Below are positions 16,737 to 26,603 of a DNA stretch of 64,000 bases, piece after piece (position 1 is the stretch's first letter; every line of letters begins with the position of its first letter). Source of the DNA: JBCCTX01 sp965263105 (GTDB lineage: Bacteria; Bacteroidota; Bacteroidia; J057); NCBI GenBank assembly GCA_965263105.1, contig CBDHGL010000002.1:682001-746000 (forward strand). The letters run 5' to 3'. The notes under the pieces were generated by a model. The model did no database searches and was not told where the DNA came from. It saw only the letters and a program-made list of their open reading frames with translations. The position numbers were made by a program, and so were the translations under genes.

Positions 16737-18629
16737 ATGCACCATCCATTTCTAACCAAAAGTATTTTACCCCTTATCATTATTTTTCTATCTACTGAGT
16801 TGTTGGCTCAGAAGGTGCCGGCTGTACACAGTAACATTAAAGGGAGGGGAACCTATTCCGTACAGATTGATGGGAAGCGAATTGAAGCACTGCCTACCGA
16901 TCCCACCAGTCTCAGCTTAAAGCACCTGCGGGGGAATCCCACTGGGAATAGGAATGGGATCCTATTGGACTTTGGTCTGCCTGGCTTAGAAGGGACGGTA
17001 TATTACGGCTTTATCCCCTATGGAGACTCGAAGCATCCTCATCCCGTGTATTTTAAAAATCCTGCTAGGATTGTTCAAGGGAAAGCTCAACTCGACATCG
17101 TGCAGTTGAAGGGACGTTATGATATGATAGCGTGGGAGAAAAATGGGCAAGGGACGGTGGGTTATCGAGTAGTAGGTACAGAAGGGAACATGCTATATGA
17201 TGGGGTAGTTTCTTTTAGGTTTAAAGGGAACTTTAAAGTAGCCCCCACCTTGGTAGATGGGCCTTATGTAAATCTCTTGAATGAAGGGGGGGCAACCATA
17301 TCCTTTGAACTCAGTCAACAATTGGAGGCAGAAGTCGAGGTAAATGGTCAACGCTTTCAAGGGGAAAAGGGAACACATCAAGAAATCACCGTATCCGGAT
17401 TGGAACCCGACACGGAATACCCCTATACGGTTCGCTATGGAGATTTCTCTCAAACTTATCAGCTTCGAACGGCTCCCAAGCCTGGAAGTAGGAGCGAATT
17501 TATCTTTGCTTACGCCAGCGACTCCCGTAGTGGCCAGGGAGGTGGCGAACGCGATATCTACGGCACCAATGCCTACATCATGAAGAAGATCATGGCCTTG
17601 AGCAAACAGCAAGGAGCCCGTTTTTTCCAGTTTTCTGGAGACATGATCGATGGCTACCTGAGCTCCAAGGATGAGACTTTGTTGCAGTATGCCAACTGGA
17701 AAAAGGCCATCCAGCCCTTCTGGCATTATTTCCCCATCTATGTGAGCATGGGGAATCATGAGGCCCTGAATTACATCTTTGCCGGAGAATCTGCTAGAGA
17801 GACCTTTATCATTGATCGCTTTCCCTACGAGTCTGAATCTTCGGAAGCTGCTTTTGGAGAATCTTTCGTCTTACCTACTAATGGCCCAGAAAGCGAAGAC
17901 GGTGCAGCTTATGATCCAGATGGAGATAAAATCGACTTCCCCTCTTACAAGGAAAACGTATTCTACTATACCTATGACAATGTTGCCGTCGTAGTACTCA
18001 ACTCAGACTATTGGTACGCCCCCAATCACCTGACCATTCCCCATAGCAGTGGCGGCTTACACGGCTACATCATGGACCAGCAGCTCGAATGGTTTGAACA
18101 AACCATCAAGACTTTAGAAGCAGATGAACATATCGACCACATCTTTCTGACCCAGCATACCCCCTTCTTCCCCAATGGGGGACATGTAGGAGATGATATG
18201 TGGTATAGGGGAGATAATAGCCATAGACCCTATGTAGCAGGGAAGCCTTTAGCAAAAGGCATCATCGAACGAAGAGACCAGCTCCTTGAAATTATCATGA
18301 ACAAAAGTCAGAAAGTCATTGCCATCCTCACCGGTGATGAGCACAATTATGCCCGTACCACCATAAACGCAGAAACAAACATCTACCCCGCTGACTGGTC
18401 AAAAGAAAAAGTGAATCTTTCCCGGACGATCTATCAGATCAATAATGGCGCGGCAGGAGCCCCTTACTATGCCCAGGAGCAAACGCCTTGGACGCCTCAG
18501 GTAAATGGCTTCACGACGCAGAATGCCCTAGTTCTCTTTACAGTAAAAGGGTCTTCAGTAACTATGAAGGTACTGAACCCGGATACCTTAGAGGAAGTGG
18601 ATGAGTTGGTCTTGCGAGGGGCAAATTAG
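16737..18629 (+). CDS. Secreted calcineurin-like phosphoesterase with N-terminal beta domain
   Basis: 630 aa from ATG 16737, which begins the signal peptide (PLIIIFLSTELLAQ). The in-frame ATG at 16704 lies in repeat DNA. The first ~230 residues include a fibronectin III/PAP-like part (TISFELSQQLEAEVEVNGQ, PDTEYPYTVRYGDFSQTYQLRTAP). The metallophosphatase core follows: YASDSRSG, FQFSGDMIDGY, VSMGNHEA, IFLTQHTPFF and LTGDEHNYAR, which supply the two-metal Asp/Asn/His ligands. The first D-x-H motif is D-x-R here (ASDSRSG), a departure from the classic site. Likely periplasmic or secreted phosphatase or phosphodiesterase. Confidence 0.88.
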   Translation: MHHPFLTKSILPLIIIFLSTELLAQKVPAVHSNIKGRGTYSVQIDGKRIEALPTDPTSLSLKHLRGNPTGNRNGILLDFGLPGLEGTVYYGFIPYGDSKHPHPVYFKNPARIVQGKAQLDIVQLKGRYDMIAWEKNGQGTVGYRVVGTEGNMLYDGVVSFRFKGNFKVAPTLVDGPYVNLLNEGGATISFELSQQLEAEVEVNGQRFQGEKGTHQEITVSGLEPDTEYPYTVRYGDFSQTYQLRTAPKPGSRSEFIFAYASDSRSGQGGGERDIYGTNAYIMKKIMALSKQQGARFFQFSGDMIDGYLSSKDETLLQYANWKKAIQPFWHYFPIYVSMGNHEALNYIFAGESARETFIIDRFPYESESSEAAFGESFVLPTNGPESEDGAAYDPDGDKIDFPSYKENVFYYTYDNVAVVVLNSDYWYAPNHLTIPHSSGGLHGYIMDQQLEWFEQTIKTLEADEHIDHIFLTQHTPFFPNGGHVGDDMWYRGDNSHRPYVAGKPLAKGIIERRDQLLEIIMNKSQKVIAILTGDEHNYARTTINAETNIYPADWSKEKVNLSRTIYQINNGAAGAPYYAQEQTPWTPQVNGFTTQNALVLFTVKGSSVTMKVLNPDTLEEVDELVLRGAN

Positions 18630-18755
18630 ACCAGAGGCCTTAATTATGGAGCTTTAAGGTATTTTACCCAAATTCTACTGAGCTGTGAATCGCGAAGCGC
18701 TTCATTCTGCTAAAATTGGCCGAAAAAAGCAGGAAATAGATTCGTATCTTTAGAC

Positions 18756-19211
18756 ATGGGTCAATATCAACGATATTTTTTTGTTTGGGTCTTTTTATCC
18801 CTCATTCCTCCCTCCCTAATGGCACAATCTGAACTTTCCTCCTACCGCTGGGAGAATCGCCTCATTCTACTTTTCTATCCTTCCGATACATCAGAGGGCT
18901 TGCAATATATGTTGAAGGAGATTGAAGCAGATAAAGCAGAAATAGCAGATCGGGACCTGGTAATTTTCCAACTGGTAGAAGAGGGGAATAGCCGAGTGGG
19001 AAATCGAGTCCTTGGGGCTAAGGAGGCTCAAGAAATTCGCTCCCGCTATCGCATAAAGTCTGGCCAAGCTACCTTAATTCTCATAGGAAAAGACGGGGGC
19101 GAAAAGCTGAGGCAAGAAGACTCAGCCATTGACTTAAAAGTTCTCTATCCCTTGATCGATGGCATGCCCATGCGCAGACAGGAGATGCGTCCAAAGGGTT
19201 CCCGCCTCTAG
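18756..19211 (+). CDS. DUF4174 secreted protein
   Basis: 151 aa with signal peptide (VWVFLSLIPPSLMAQ). The domain has the DUF4174 layout: YRWENRLILLFYPS, then RDLVIFQLVEEG, RSRYRIKSGQATLILIGKDGG, and LIDGMPMRRQEM at the end. The fold is thioredoxin-like without Cys residues, and the function is unknown. Confidence 0.85.
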   Translation: MGQYQRYFFVWVFLSLIPPSLMAQSELSSYRWENRLILLFYPSDTSEGLQYMLKEIEADKAEIADRDLVIFQLVEEGNSRVGNRVLGAKEAQEIRSRYRIKSGQATLILIGKDGGEKLRQEDSAIDLKVLYPLIDGMPMRRQEMRPKGSRL

Positions 19212-19259
19212 GTGAGGAGGCCTAGTCAACCTATTGCGGAATGGTTTGATATCATTAAT

Positions 19260-19480
19260 TTAACCTGAGTTTTGGATAAGAAGCTAGGATAAAATTACAA
19301 ACTTAGGTGTGTAGGCCTGCAAAATTCGTTGGGAACCGGGGGGGCTGGTGCTGTTGTCTGGAATTTTGCGATTTTTGGCGCTACGTTTTTCTAAAAAAGG
19401 TAGCTAACTCATCAGGAAAGGAACATAGTTAATAATAACTTCCTGCTAATAAAGGGATTGTTATCCAAAACTCAAGTTAA
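19260..19480. repeat. 221-bp segment bounded by 20-bp inverted repeats (MITE-like)
   Basis: ttaacctgagttttggataa at 19260-19279 and ttatccaaaactcaagttaa at 19461-19480 are reverse complements with one mismatch. The segment between has no coding frame of note and fills nearly all of the gap between two genes. No target duplication is evident. A miniature transposon or a regulatory hairpin are both possible. Confidence 0.55.
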
Positions 19481-19503
19481 TTTATTGCCTAAGCAGAACT
19501 TAA

Positions 19504-20280
19504 ATGGATTCTGATAAACTTGTCCAGGTATTTGATGATCAAGCAATTGCCTATGATAAGTTTCGACCTATATATCCTTCGGTCATCCTGGATTCCTATG
19601 TAGAATTAAGTGGAATAAAGGCAGGAGATTCCCTATTGGAATTTGGCTGTGGTACAGGACAATTGACTCGGGATTTGCTTAAAAGGGGCTTTAGGGTACT
19701 TTCCATTGAGAAAGGACCTAGGCTGGCTAGACTTGCGAGAAAGAACTTGGGCGAATATCCCCTCGGGAAGGTGTTGAATTGCGTGTTTGAAGACTGGGAA
19801 TCTCAATCAAAATTTGACGGCTTTCTCGCTGCCCAGGCCTTTCATTGGGTTGATAAAGAGGAGGGGATCAATAAAGTTGTGGATCTGCTTAAAATAGATC
19901 GAAGTCTGGGGCTAATATGGAATGTAGATGTCTCGCAAGACACGGAATTTTGGAAGAAATCACAACCGATTTACGATACCTATTTTTCCAGTTCCGGCAA
20001 AAAGAGAGGAACAGTTTCAGCGGCTGATGCCTATGAGCAATATTTATCCACCCGTAAGGACCTTAGCCAAGTAAAAAGGATCGAATGTTCTTGGGATAAA
20101 ACCTTCACCAAAGAGGCCTTTCTGGGACTTTTATCAACCTTCTCGAATCACATGGTTCTGCCTACTATCAGCAGAGAGAAATTTTTTGAAGAAATAGGGG
20201 TACTTATTGACAGCCATGGAGGCCAAGTACAACGGTTTTATAAAACAGTTTTATTATTTTCCCGAAAACTACTTGTATGA
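19504..20280 (+). CDS. Class I SAM-dependent methyltransferase
   Basis: 258 aa. The SAM-binding motif I is LLEFGCGTGQLTRDLL (~45-60), with VLSIEKGPRLA as motif II and DGFLAAQAFHWVD further on, as in the UbiE/Methyltransf_11 group. FDDQAIAYDKFRPIYP at the start is common in this group. Its stop overlaps the ATG of the acyl-CoA synthetase (ATGA at 20277-20280), so the two are translationally coupled. The substrate is unknown. Confidence 0.88.
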   Translation: MDSDKLVQVFDDQAIAYDKFRPIYPSVILDSYVELSGIKAGDSLLEFGCGTGQLTRDLLKRGFRVLSIEKGPRLARLARKNLGEYPLGKVLNCVFEDWESQSKFDGFLAAQAFHWVDKEEGINKVVDLLKIDRSLGLIWNVDVSQDTEFWKKSQPIYDTYFSSSGKKRGTVSAADAYEQYLSTRKDLSQVKRIECSWDKTFTKEAFLGLLSTFSNHMVLPTISREKFFEEIGVLIDSHGGQVQRFYKTVLLFSRKLLV

Positions 20281-21917
20281 CCGGTTCAAACCCGTACACC
20301 ATTGGCCTGGGAAAAAATCCCGCGAACTACGTCCCCCTATCTCCCCTTACCTTCATCGAACGTTCGGCCCATGTTCACCCCGATCATCTAGCTGTGGTCC
20401 ATGGACCCCATCGCTATACCTGGGCCCAGTCCTTTGCTCGTTGTCGTCGCTTGGCTTCTGCCTTGAAAAATATGGGGGTCAGAGAAGGCGATACCGTTTC
20501 CATCATGGCCTTCAATAGCCGGGAAATGTTTGAAGCCCACTTTGGCATTCCGGTTTTAGGAGCCGTCATACACGCCATCAATACCCGCCTCGATGCGGCA
20601 AACATCGCCTTTATGCTGGATCATGCGGAGACCAAGGTATTGATCCTCGACAAGGAATTCTCCCCCATCATTCAGCAAGCCCTAGGAATGATGCAAGGGC
20701 CCAAACCCCGGCTTATCGATATTGATGATTCCGAAGCAAATGGGGGGGAATGCATTGGCGAAATGACCTATGAGCAATTGCTGGAAACAGGAAACCCCGA
20801 TTTTCCCTGGGCTCTGCCCAAAGACGAATGGCAGGCCATCGCCTTGGGCTATACCTCTGGAACTACCGGAAATCCCAAAGGGGTGGTGACCCACCACCGA
20901 GGAGCCTACCTCAATGCCATTAGCAATTTGCTCGCCTGGGATATGCCCCGGCATTCGGTCTACCTCTGGACCCTGCCTATGTTCCACTGCAATGGCTGGT
21001 GCTACCCCTGGACCTTGGCGGCCATATCGGGAACCAATGTCTGCCTCCGAAGAGTAGATGTAAACGATATTTTTTCCCTCATCGAACAGGAAAATGTCAG
21101 CCACTACTGTGGGGCCCCCATCGTTCACAACATGATTGTCAGTGCGCCTCCAGAACTAATGACAAAGAAAAAGAATCAAGTCCAGGGCATGGTCGCTGCC
21201 GCTCCTCCGCCTGCTGCCCTATTGGCTTCTATGGAAGAAAATGACTTTCAGATCACCCATGTCTATGGACTCACTGAAACCTATGGGCCAGCAGTGGTGT
21301 GTGAACCGCATGAAGCCTGGGGAAAATTATCTATTACAGACAAAGCCAAAATGAATGCCCGGCAAGGCGTCCGCTACCACATGCTGGAAGAGCTCATCGT
21401 CGCCGATCCCGACACCTTGGAGCCTGTACCCGCAGATGGCGAGACCATTGGAGAGATTCTGTTTCGGGGAAATAACGTGATGATGGGCTACTTCAAAAAC
21501 CAGGATGCTACAGAAGCAGCTTTCAAAGGAGGCTGGTTCCACTCGGGAGATTTGGGAGTGATGCATCCCGATGGCTACATCCAGATCCGAGATCGATCCA
21601 AAGACATCATCATTTCGGGGGGAGAGAATATCTCTTCGATAGAGGTGCAGGACGTGCTCTATACCCATCCAGCAGTCATGGCAGCAGGAGTGGTAGCCTG
21701 CCCAGATAGCAAATGGGGCGAAACCCCTTGTGCCTTCATTGAGTTGAAGGAAGGTCACGAATCCCTAAAAGCGGAAGACATTATCGCCTTCTGCCGAGAA
21801 AACATGGCCAAGTTCAAAGTGCCTAAGCACGTCGTATTCGGCGAATTGCCCAAGACTTCGACCGGAAAGATTCAAAAGTTTAAATTGAGGGAAATGGCGA
21901 AGGTGTATGCGGAGTAG
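20277..21917 (+). CDS. Acyl-CoA synthetase (AMP-forming), medium/long-chain type
   Basis: 546 aa ANL-family enzyme. The phosphate loop is YTSGTTGNPKGVV (~197-209), the adenine motif HVYGLTETYGPA, the GWFHSGDLG hinge region, and the catalytic Lys lies in TSTGKIQKFKLRE near the end. The pattern CNGWCYPW around residue 240 is typical of the DmdB/AAE subgroup of acyl-CoA synthetases. It activates a carboxylic acid to its CoA thioester via an acyl-adenylate. Overlaps the methyltransferase gene by 4 bp. Confidence 0.92.
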   Translation: MTGSNPYTIGLGKNPANYVPLSPLTFIERSAHVHPDHLAVVHGPHRYTWAQSFARCRRLASALKNMGVREGDTVSIMAFNSREMFEAHFGIPVLGAVIHAINTRLDAANIAFMLDHAETKVLILDKEFSPIIQQALGMMQGPKPRLIDIDDSEANGGECIGEMTYEQLLETGNPDFPWALPKDEWQAIALGYTSGTTGNPKGVVTHHRGAYLNAISNLLAWDMPRHSVYLWTLPMFHCNGWCYPWTLAAISGTNVCLRRVDVNDIFSLIEQENVSHYCGAPIVHNMIVSAPPELMTKKKNQVQGMVAAAPPPAALLASMEENDFQITHVYGLTETYGPAVVCEPHEAWGKLSITDKAKMNARQGVRYHMLEELIVADPDTLEPVPADGETIGEILFRGNNVMMGYFKNQDATEAAFKGGWFHSGDLGVMHPDGYIQIRDRSKDIIISGGENISSIEVQDVLYTHPAVMAAGVVACPDSKWGETPCAFIELKEGHESLKAEDIIAFCRENMAKFKVPKHVVFGELPKTSTGKIQKFKLREMAKVYAE

Positions 21918-21971
21918 GGCTTAGCTAAATAATTTTTTCGTAAATTTAATGATAGCAACATAAAGCAAGTA

Positions 21972-22202
21972 TTGCCTATGACAATTCGGGAACGCTTATC
22001 AAAAGACATTAACAGTATCCAAAATCCTATCATACTCAATAGAATTTTAGAGTTTATTCAACTTGTTTCCCAAAAAAACACTTCTAATCAGGGAAATGTA
22101 AATCAATTAATGGAATTTTCAGGAAGCCTTCCAGATGAGGATGCGAAAGAAATGCAAAAAATAATAAATGAAGAGTTTAATAAGATTGAAGGGGATTGGT
22201 AA
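21972..22202 (+). CDS. Putative antitoxin of a PIN toxin pair
   Basis: 76 aa, charged and helical, with no recognised DNA-binding fold (TIRERLSKDINSIQNPIILNRILEFIQLV). It ends 3 bp before a PIN-domain gene. Small size, tandem position and C-terminal acidic/basic tail (KEMQKIINEEFNKIEGDW) fit the antitoxin of a VapBC-like module. Confidence 0.75.
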   Translation: MPMTIRERLSKDINSIQNPIILNRILEFIQLVSQKNTSNQGNVNQLMEFSGSLPDEDAKEMQKIINEEFNKIEGDW

Positions 22203-22205
22203 GAA

Positions 22206-22598
22206 ATGAAGCGAATAGCCATAGATACCAATGTTGCAATCGCCTTTTTAAATAACCAAGAGGGAATAAAAAATTCTCTTCGAGGCTATGATGAAATTTA
22301 CCTTCCAATTACTGTTTGTGGAGAATTGATTTTTGGAGCAAAGAATTCAGCGCATCCGATAAAAAACATAGATCGGCTTGGTGGCCTACTTGAATATGGG
22401 ATTATCCTTAATTCAAACTTACAGGTTGCTGAGACATATGGAGGAGTACGAAAGCAGTTAAAAGAAATAGGTCGGCCAATTCCAGAAAATGATATTTGGA
22501 TAGCTGCTATTTGTTTAGCGAATGAGTTGCCTCTAATGACTTTCGATAAGCATTTCTCTTATGTAGAAGGTCTATCTGTAAAAAGCTTATCTTCATAG
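22206..22598 (+). CDS. PIN-domain toxin (VapC-like ribonuclease)
   Basis: 130 aa PIN domain. Metal-binding acids: Asp7 in AIDTNVAIAFL, Glu in VCGELIFGAKNS, Asp in PENDIWIAAICLA and Asp in LMTFDKHFSYV. Length is normal for VapC. It is expected to cleave RNA when free of its partner, encoded 3 bp upstream. Confidence 0.9.
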   Translation: MKRIAIDTNVAIAFLNNQEGIKNSLRGYDEIYLPITVCGELIFGAKNSAHPIKNIDRLGGLLEYGIILNSNLQVAETYGGVRKQLKEIGRPIPENDIWIAAICLANELPLMTFDKHFSYVEGLSVKSLSS

Positions 22599-22628
22599 GG
22601 ACCTACTATCCCTCTCAATTATCTCCCC

Positions 22629-24359
22629 ATGAACAGACGAAAATTCCTCCAAAATTCGACCCATACGGCGCTTTCCGCTTCCCTTATTTCGGGCTTTACA
22701 TTTGAACAAATCACCCCCCAGTCTCCCCGCTTGAGACCCGGAGAAAATCTCTTGCCTGCCCTCATTCAGGAAAACGACAGGGGCCTGAAGGTTTTGCTTG
22801 CTCGACAACAAACGACAAGGGGGCATACACATTTTGGGGGCATTCCCACGGCTCAGGGCCTACACCACGCCATGACTGCTGCAGTCTTTATCCAGCGCCT
22901 AGCTTCCGCCTATATCGAACCCAATTCCACCTATTACCAGGCAGAAGAACTTGAGTTAGCCTTGGGCAGAGCCTTGACCTTTCTGGAAAGTGCCCAGCAT
23001 GCCGATGGGACCATAGACCTAATCACCACCAATTTTCACTCGACCCCCGATACGGCCTTTGTGGTGGAGCCGTTATGCCTGGGCTATGGTTTGCTGAAGA
23101 ATAGCCTGGAGAATAAGGCTATCTTAGAAAAATGGGAGAATTTTTTGTTAAAAGCAGGCAAAGCCCTCAGTGTCGGTGGTATTCATACGCCCAATCACCG
23201 CTGGGTAGTATGCATGGCCTTGGCGAGGCTCCATGACTTGTTTCCCAATCCTGCTTTCCTCCAAAGAATTGAAGAATGGGTAGGGGAAGGAATCGACATA
23301 GATCCGGATGGACAGTATACCGAAAAAAGCACCCATGTGTATTCTCCCTTGACCAATCGTTGCCTCATCACCATGGCACGGCTACTGGAAAGAGAGGAGT
23401 TTCTGGAGCCTGTTTCCAAAAACTTGGAGATGACCCTCTACTACCTGCATCCGGATGATAGTATCGTTACCGAAGCTTCCCGCCGGCAAGATCAATACCA
23501 AAAGGGAACCCTGCAGAATTACTACTATCCCTACCGTTTTATGGCCCTCAAGAAGTCAGACGGCCGTTTTGCCGCTCTGGCCGATCGAATTCCCCAAATT
23601 TTACCCCTTTCTTCTTTGGCTAGAAATCTTGCCTATTTTCAGGAAGATAAAACGCTGAATGACCCACTCCCGCCTTTGGAAGACCTTCCTACCAGCTTCT
23701 CACGCAGCTTTCCGCACTCTCAATTGGTTCGGATTCGGAGGGATCGTTGGGATGCTACCCTATTAGCAGAGAATGCCACTTTTTTGACCTTTCAGCATGG
23801 ATCAGCGGTGTTGCAAGGGATGAGAATTGCCAGCGCCTTTTTTGGAAAGGGCCAGTTTCATTCGGAAAGTCTGGAAGAGGGCGAAAACGGCTTTGTCCTT
23901 CGACAAAGCCTGACGGGGCCCTACTATCAACCCTTCCCCAAAGAGCGCCTGCCCGGAGATGGAGATTGGGAAAAGATGCCCCGATCTCTCCGTCCCCAAA
24001 GTGAGGTCCAAGAGTTGGTAGCAGAAGTTCGGATCGAGGAAATTGAGAGCGGGTTACGCATTGCTTATGATTGGAGAGGGACAGAGGAAGTTCCCGTATG
24101 TATAGAATTGGGCTTTGGCAAAGGAGGCAGTTTGTCCGGAGTGACGACCTTGCCAGATCAGGAAGGGGCCTATCTCTTAGAAGGAGAAGCCGGAAGCTAC
24201 CGCATGGGGAAAGAGGTAATATCTTTTGGCCCAGGCGCTGCCGCCCATTCCTGGACTCAACTTCGGGGCGCCCTTCCCAAGCTCAAGGCGGATTGTGTGT
24301 ATATTACCGGCTATACGCCTTTTGCGGGGATATTGGAGCTGAAGGCAAAATTGGGGTGA
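22629..24359 (+). CDS. Tat-signal protein of unknown function, alpha-toroid-like
   Basis: 576 aa. NRRKFLQNSTHTALSASLISGF at the start is a twin-arginine-type export signal. The body is helical in its first half (FIQRLASAYIEP, YQAEELELALGRALTFLESAQ, DTAFVVEPLCLGYGLL) and beta-rich in the second. This layout resembles heparinase/lyase-like or glycoside hydrolase toroid-plus-sandwich proteins. I cannot assign a family or an active site. Exported to the periplasm by inference. Confidence 0.65.
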   Translation: MNRRKFLQNSTHTALSASLISGFTFEQITPQSPRLRPGENLLPALIQENDRGLKVLLARQQTTRGHTHFGGIPTAQGLHHAMTAAVFIQRLASAYIEPNSTYYQAEELELALGRALTFLESAQHADGTIDLITTNFHSTPDTAFVVEPLCLGYGLLKNSLENKAILEKWENFLLKAGKALSVGGIHTPNHRWVVCMALARLHDLFPNPAFLQRIEEWVGEGIDIDPDGQYTEKSTHVYSPLTNRCLITMARLLEREEFLEPVSKNLEMTLYYLHPDDSIVTEASRRQDQYQKGTLQNYYYPYRFMALKKSDGRFAALADRIPQILPLSSLARNLAYFQEDKTLNDPLPPLEDLPTSFSRSFPHSQLVRIRRDRWDATLLAENATFLTFQHGSAVLQGMRIASAFFGKGQFHSESLEEGENGFVLRQSLTGPYYQPFPKERLPGDGDWEKMPRSLRPQSEVQELVAEVRIEEIESGLRIAYDWRGTEEVPVCIELGFGKGGSLSGVTTLPDQEGAYLLEGEAGSYRMGKEVISFGPGAAAHSWTQLRGALPKLKADCVYITGYTPFAGILELKAKLG

Positions 24360-24528
24360 GGAGGAGGAATAGGATCTTGAAAAGAGCTTGAGATGTTTAG
24401 AATAAATATTATTAGAGTCCCTTTCATTAAATTAATGATAGTATTTCCTGAGATAGGTCGGCTCAAGAAACTTTATGGATAACGATTTGTGCTTTTTGCT
24501 GGAAGGCAAGGTCATATAGCTGTATGTT

Positions 24529-24972
24529 CTAAGCTTCATTTATTTTTTCCAGAAGTTCTTTGGTAGTTAACATTTTTGAAAATCCTTTTTTTCGAATACC
24601 CTTCAATAATTTTAAGTCTCCAGTCCAAAAATAGCCGTCTAGAAAAAGGGTGAGTGCAAGAAATGGTAAATCGTCCATATCTATATCTCTGACTAATTGG
24701 GCAGCATCCTTCCAATCAAGAAATGGGATTTGGATATCGTCAATAAAGGTTATGGTATGAAAGATCAAATAGATCAATTCATCTATTTTGTCTTCAGAAG
24801 TTTGGGATGCTTTTAGAATCTTAGGGCGAAGCTTATCAATTTCTTCCCGTAAAAATTGCGGACTATAGAAAGTTAGTTGGGAATTGTTGTTGAATAAAAT
24901 ATCCCCAATATTACCCCGCGGATTTAAAATTGAACTGAATACAATATTCGTGTCAACGATAATGGGCGTCAT
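24529..24972 (-). CDS. PIN-domain toxin
   Basis: 147 aa. Asp near the start in IIVDTNIVFSSIL, Glu in LREEIDKL, MDDLPFLALTLFLDGYFWTGD towards the end: the acidic tetrad of PIN nucleases of the PIN_2 type. The antitoxin gene lies 10 bp upstream on the same strand. Confidence 0.85.
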   Translation of the reverse strand: MTPIIVDTNIVFSSILNPRGNIGDILFNNNSQLTFYSPQFLREEIDKLRPKILKASQTSEDKIDELIYLIFHTITFIDDIQIPFLDWKDAAQLVRDIDMDDLPFLALTLFLDGYFWTGDLKLLKGIRKKGFSKMLTTKELLEKINEA

Positions 24973-24982
24973 TCTTTACCGT

Positions 24983-25219
24983 TTACTTCTTGTTTAGGTC
25001 GGAAAACCTATCCTTATTTTTTTCCCACCATCCTTTTTTTGCCTCCTTTGCCAATTGACTAATTTGTTCTTCAGTAGCTTGACTATCTTTTATGGCACGT
25101 TTGTACGATAAGTAATTCAGCATCCTCTGAATGTCCTCTACTGCTAAATCTGAAGGCAGACGTATAATGATCTCATCATCGGTCCGCTCAAAGGTCAGTT
25201 GTTTTTTCTGAGATTCCAT
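24983..25219 (-). CDS. Putative antitoxin
   Basis: 78 aa. Beta-rich start (LTFERTDDEIIIRLPSD), then DIQRMLNYLSYKRAI and a basic/acidic tail ending WWEKNKDRFSDLNKK. Tandem with the PIN gene downstream; size and place fit an antitoxin. Confidence 0.75.
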   Translation of the reverse strand: MESQKKQLTFERTDDEIIIRLPSDLAVEDIQRMLNYLSYKRAIKDSQATEEQISQLAKEAKKGWWEKNKDRFSDLNKK

Positions 25220-25501
25220 TATTATAGATGCTTTTACCCTTCCTATTTACCTAACAATATACCCCTAACTACCCCTTTTTCCTATTTTTTGTTGCGTAGA
25301 ACGACTTTATTTGGGCACTTACTACCTATATACGTAATGCTTTTCCGGATTGCTTTTCGAAATTTCATTAAAGCCTAATTTATATGTTCCCCGTTGGAAG
25401 GAAAAATTTTCAGCTCCCCCCTCCCCAAAAATTTTCCGTAAGTTTACTAAACAGAGTCCCACACGTGGACCATCGACTCTCAAACTATTCAACTATCTCC
25501 C
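25220..25501. other. Gene-free spacer with one copy of the gtcgac/tggac-type repeat
   Basis: 282 bp between divergent genes. cacacgtggaccatcgactctc at 25460-25480 (in parts) is a member of the intergenic repeat family, placed just before the hydratase start. No promoter can be named with confidence. Confidence 0.4.
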
Positions 25502-26299
25502 ATGTCCTCTACTCCTACACAAACCGCCTCCATCCTCCGCGAAGATCAGGGCTCCATCTGTCGCCTGACCCTCAATCGCCCCGATCAATACAATGCCCTC
25601 TCTTTGGAAGTCTTGGAAAGCATGATCGCTCTGCTGGAGGATATTGCCAAAGATGATTCCATCCGGGTGCTGGTAATTGCTGCGAGTGGCAAGGCCTTTT
25701 GTCCGGGGCATGACCTCAAAGAGATGCGCGGAGATCGTACCCAGGACTTTGGAGACAAACTCTTTGGGAGGTGCAGTGACATGATGCTGGCGATTCGCAA
25801 CCTTCCTCAACCGGTCATCGCCCAAGTACAGGGGATCGCTACAGCGGCAGGCTGTCAGTTGGTGGCTACCTGCGACTTGGCAGTGGCTGCGGACCACGTC
25901 AAGTTTGGCGTTTCTGGGATTAATATGGGCCTCTTCTGTTCGACTCCTTCCGTCGCTCTTAGCCGGAATGTCCTCCCCAAGCAAGCCTTAGAAATGCTGC
26001 TAACGGGTGAATTTGTAACAGCAGAACGCGCCAGGGAGTTGGGACTGATTAATCGGGTAGTTGCTGCAGACAAACTAAGAGAAGAAACGGATGCCTTGGC
26101 GACCCTCATCGCTTCCAAAGCGCCTGATGCCGTACGCATTGGCAAGGAAATGTTTTACAAGCAATTGGGTATGGAACTAGAAGAGGCTTATGACTACGCT
26201 TCAGAACGCATAGTGTGTAACATGCTTACAGATGATGTAGAAGAAGGGCTAGATGCCTTTGCCGAAAAGCGCAAGCCCGAATGGGGTAAGAAAAAATAG
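25502..26299 (+). CDS. Enoyl-CoA hydratase/isomerase family, ECHDC3-like
   Basis: 265 aa crotonase-fold protein. ICRLTLNRPDQYNALSLEVLESM, AFCPGHDLKEM (oxyanion hole region) and PQPVIAQVQGIATAAGCQLVATCDLAVA are clear. In place of the E-I-x-x-G-x-x-P-G-x-G segment with the catalytic Glu it has FGVSGINMGLFCSTPSVAL, the form seen in ECHDC3-like proteins. True hydratase activity is therefore uncertain. Probably mitochondrial-type fatty acid or acyl-CoA handling; it stands alone. Confidence 0.9.
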   Translation: MSSTPTQTASILREDQGSICRLTLNRPDQYNALSLEVLESMIALLEDIAKDDSIRVLVIAASGKAFCPGHDLKEMRGDRTQDFGDKLFGRCSDMMLAIRNLPQPVIAQVQGIATAAGCQLVATCDLAVAADHVKFGVSGINMGLFCSTPSVALSRNVLPKQALEMLLTGEFVTAERARELGLINRVVAADKLREETDALATLIASKAPDAVRIGKEMFYKQLGMELEEAYDYASERIVCNMLTDDVEEGLDAFAEKRKPEWGKKK

Positions 26300-26603
26300 G
26301 AAGGAAAATTTCTTATCCGAACAGCTATAGGGTGCCGGGGAATGACGAATGACATATTAATAGATTAAAAATCGTCAGGAGAAAGTTTTGCCATGTACAA
26401 ACGTTCATCTCTAAGATCGATCGACAACGGATTTTCTCCTCTCAAGTACCCATTGAGTATCAGTCGGATTGGCCATACTTTGCCGCGAGGCGTTAATTAC
26501 ACAATAATAAAAAATATATTATTGTATAATTTTATTATTATTATATATTTGTATCATATTGTCCATTAATCAATTTTAGTGTCTGCTGCCATCTACCCAA
26601 GAG
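26300..26603. other. Gene-free AT-rich spacer
   Basis: About 300 bp without a convincing gene. The part 26499-26560 is almost pure A/T and contains ACAATAATA paired with TATTATTGT around a short A/T loop. This could be a promoter region for the small gene at 26604 or a hairpin ending the hydratase transcript. Confidence 0.4.
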
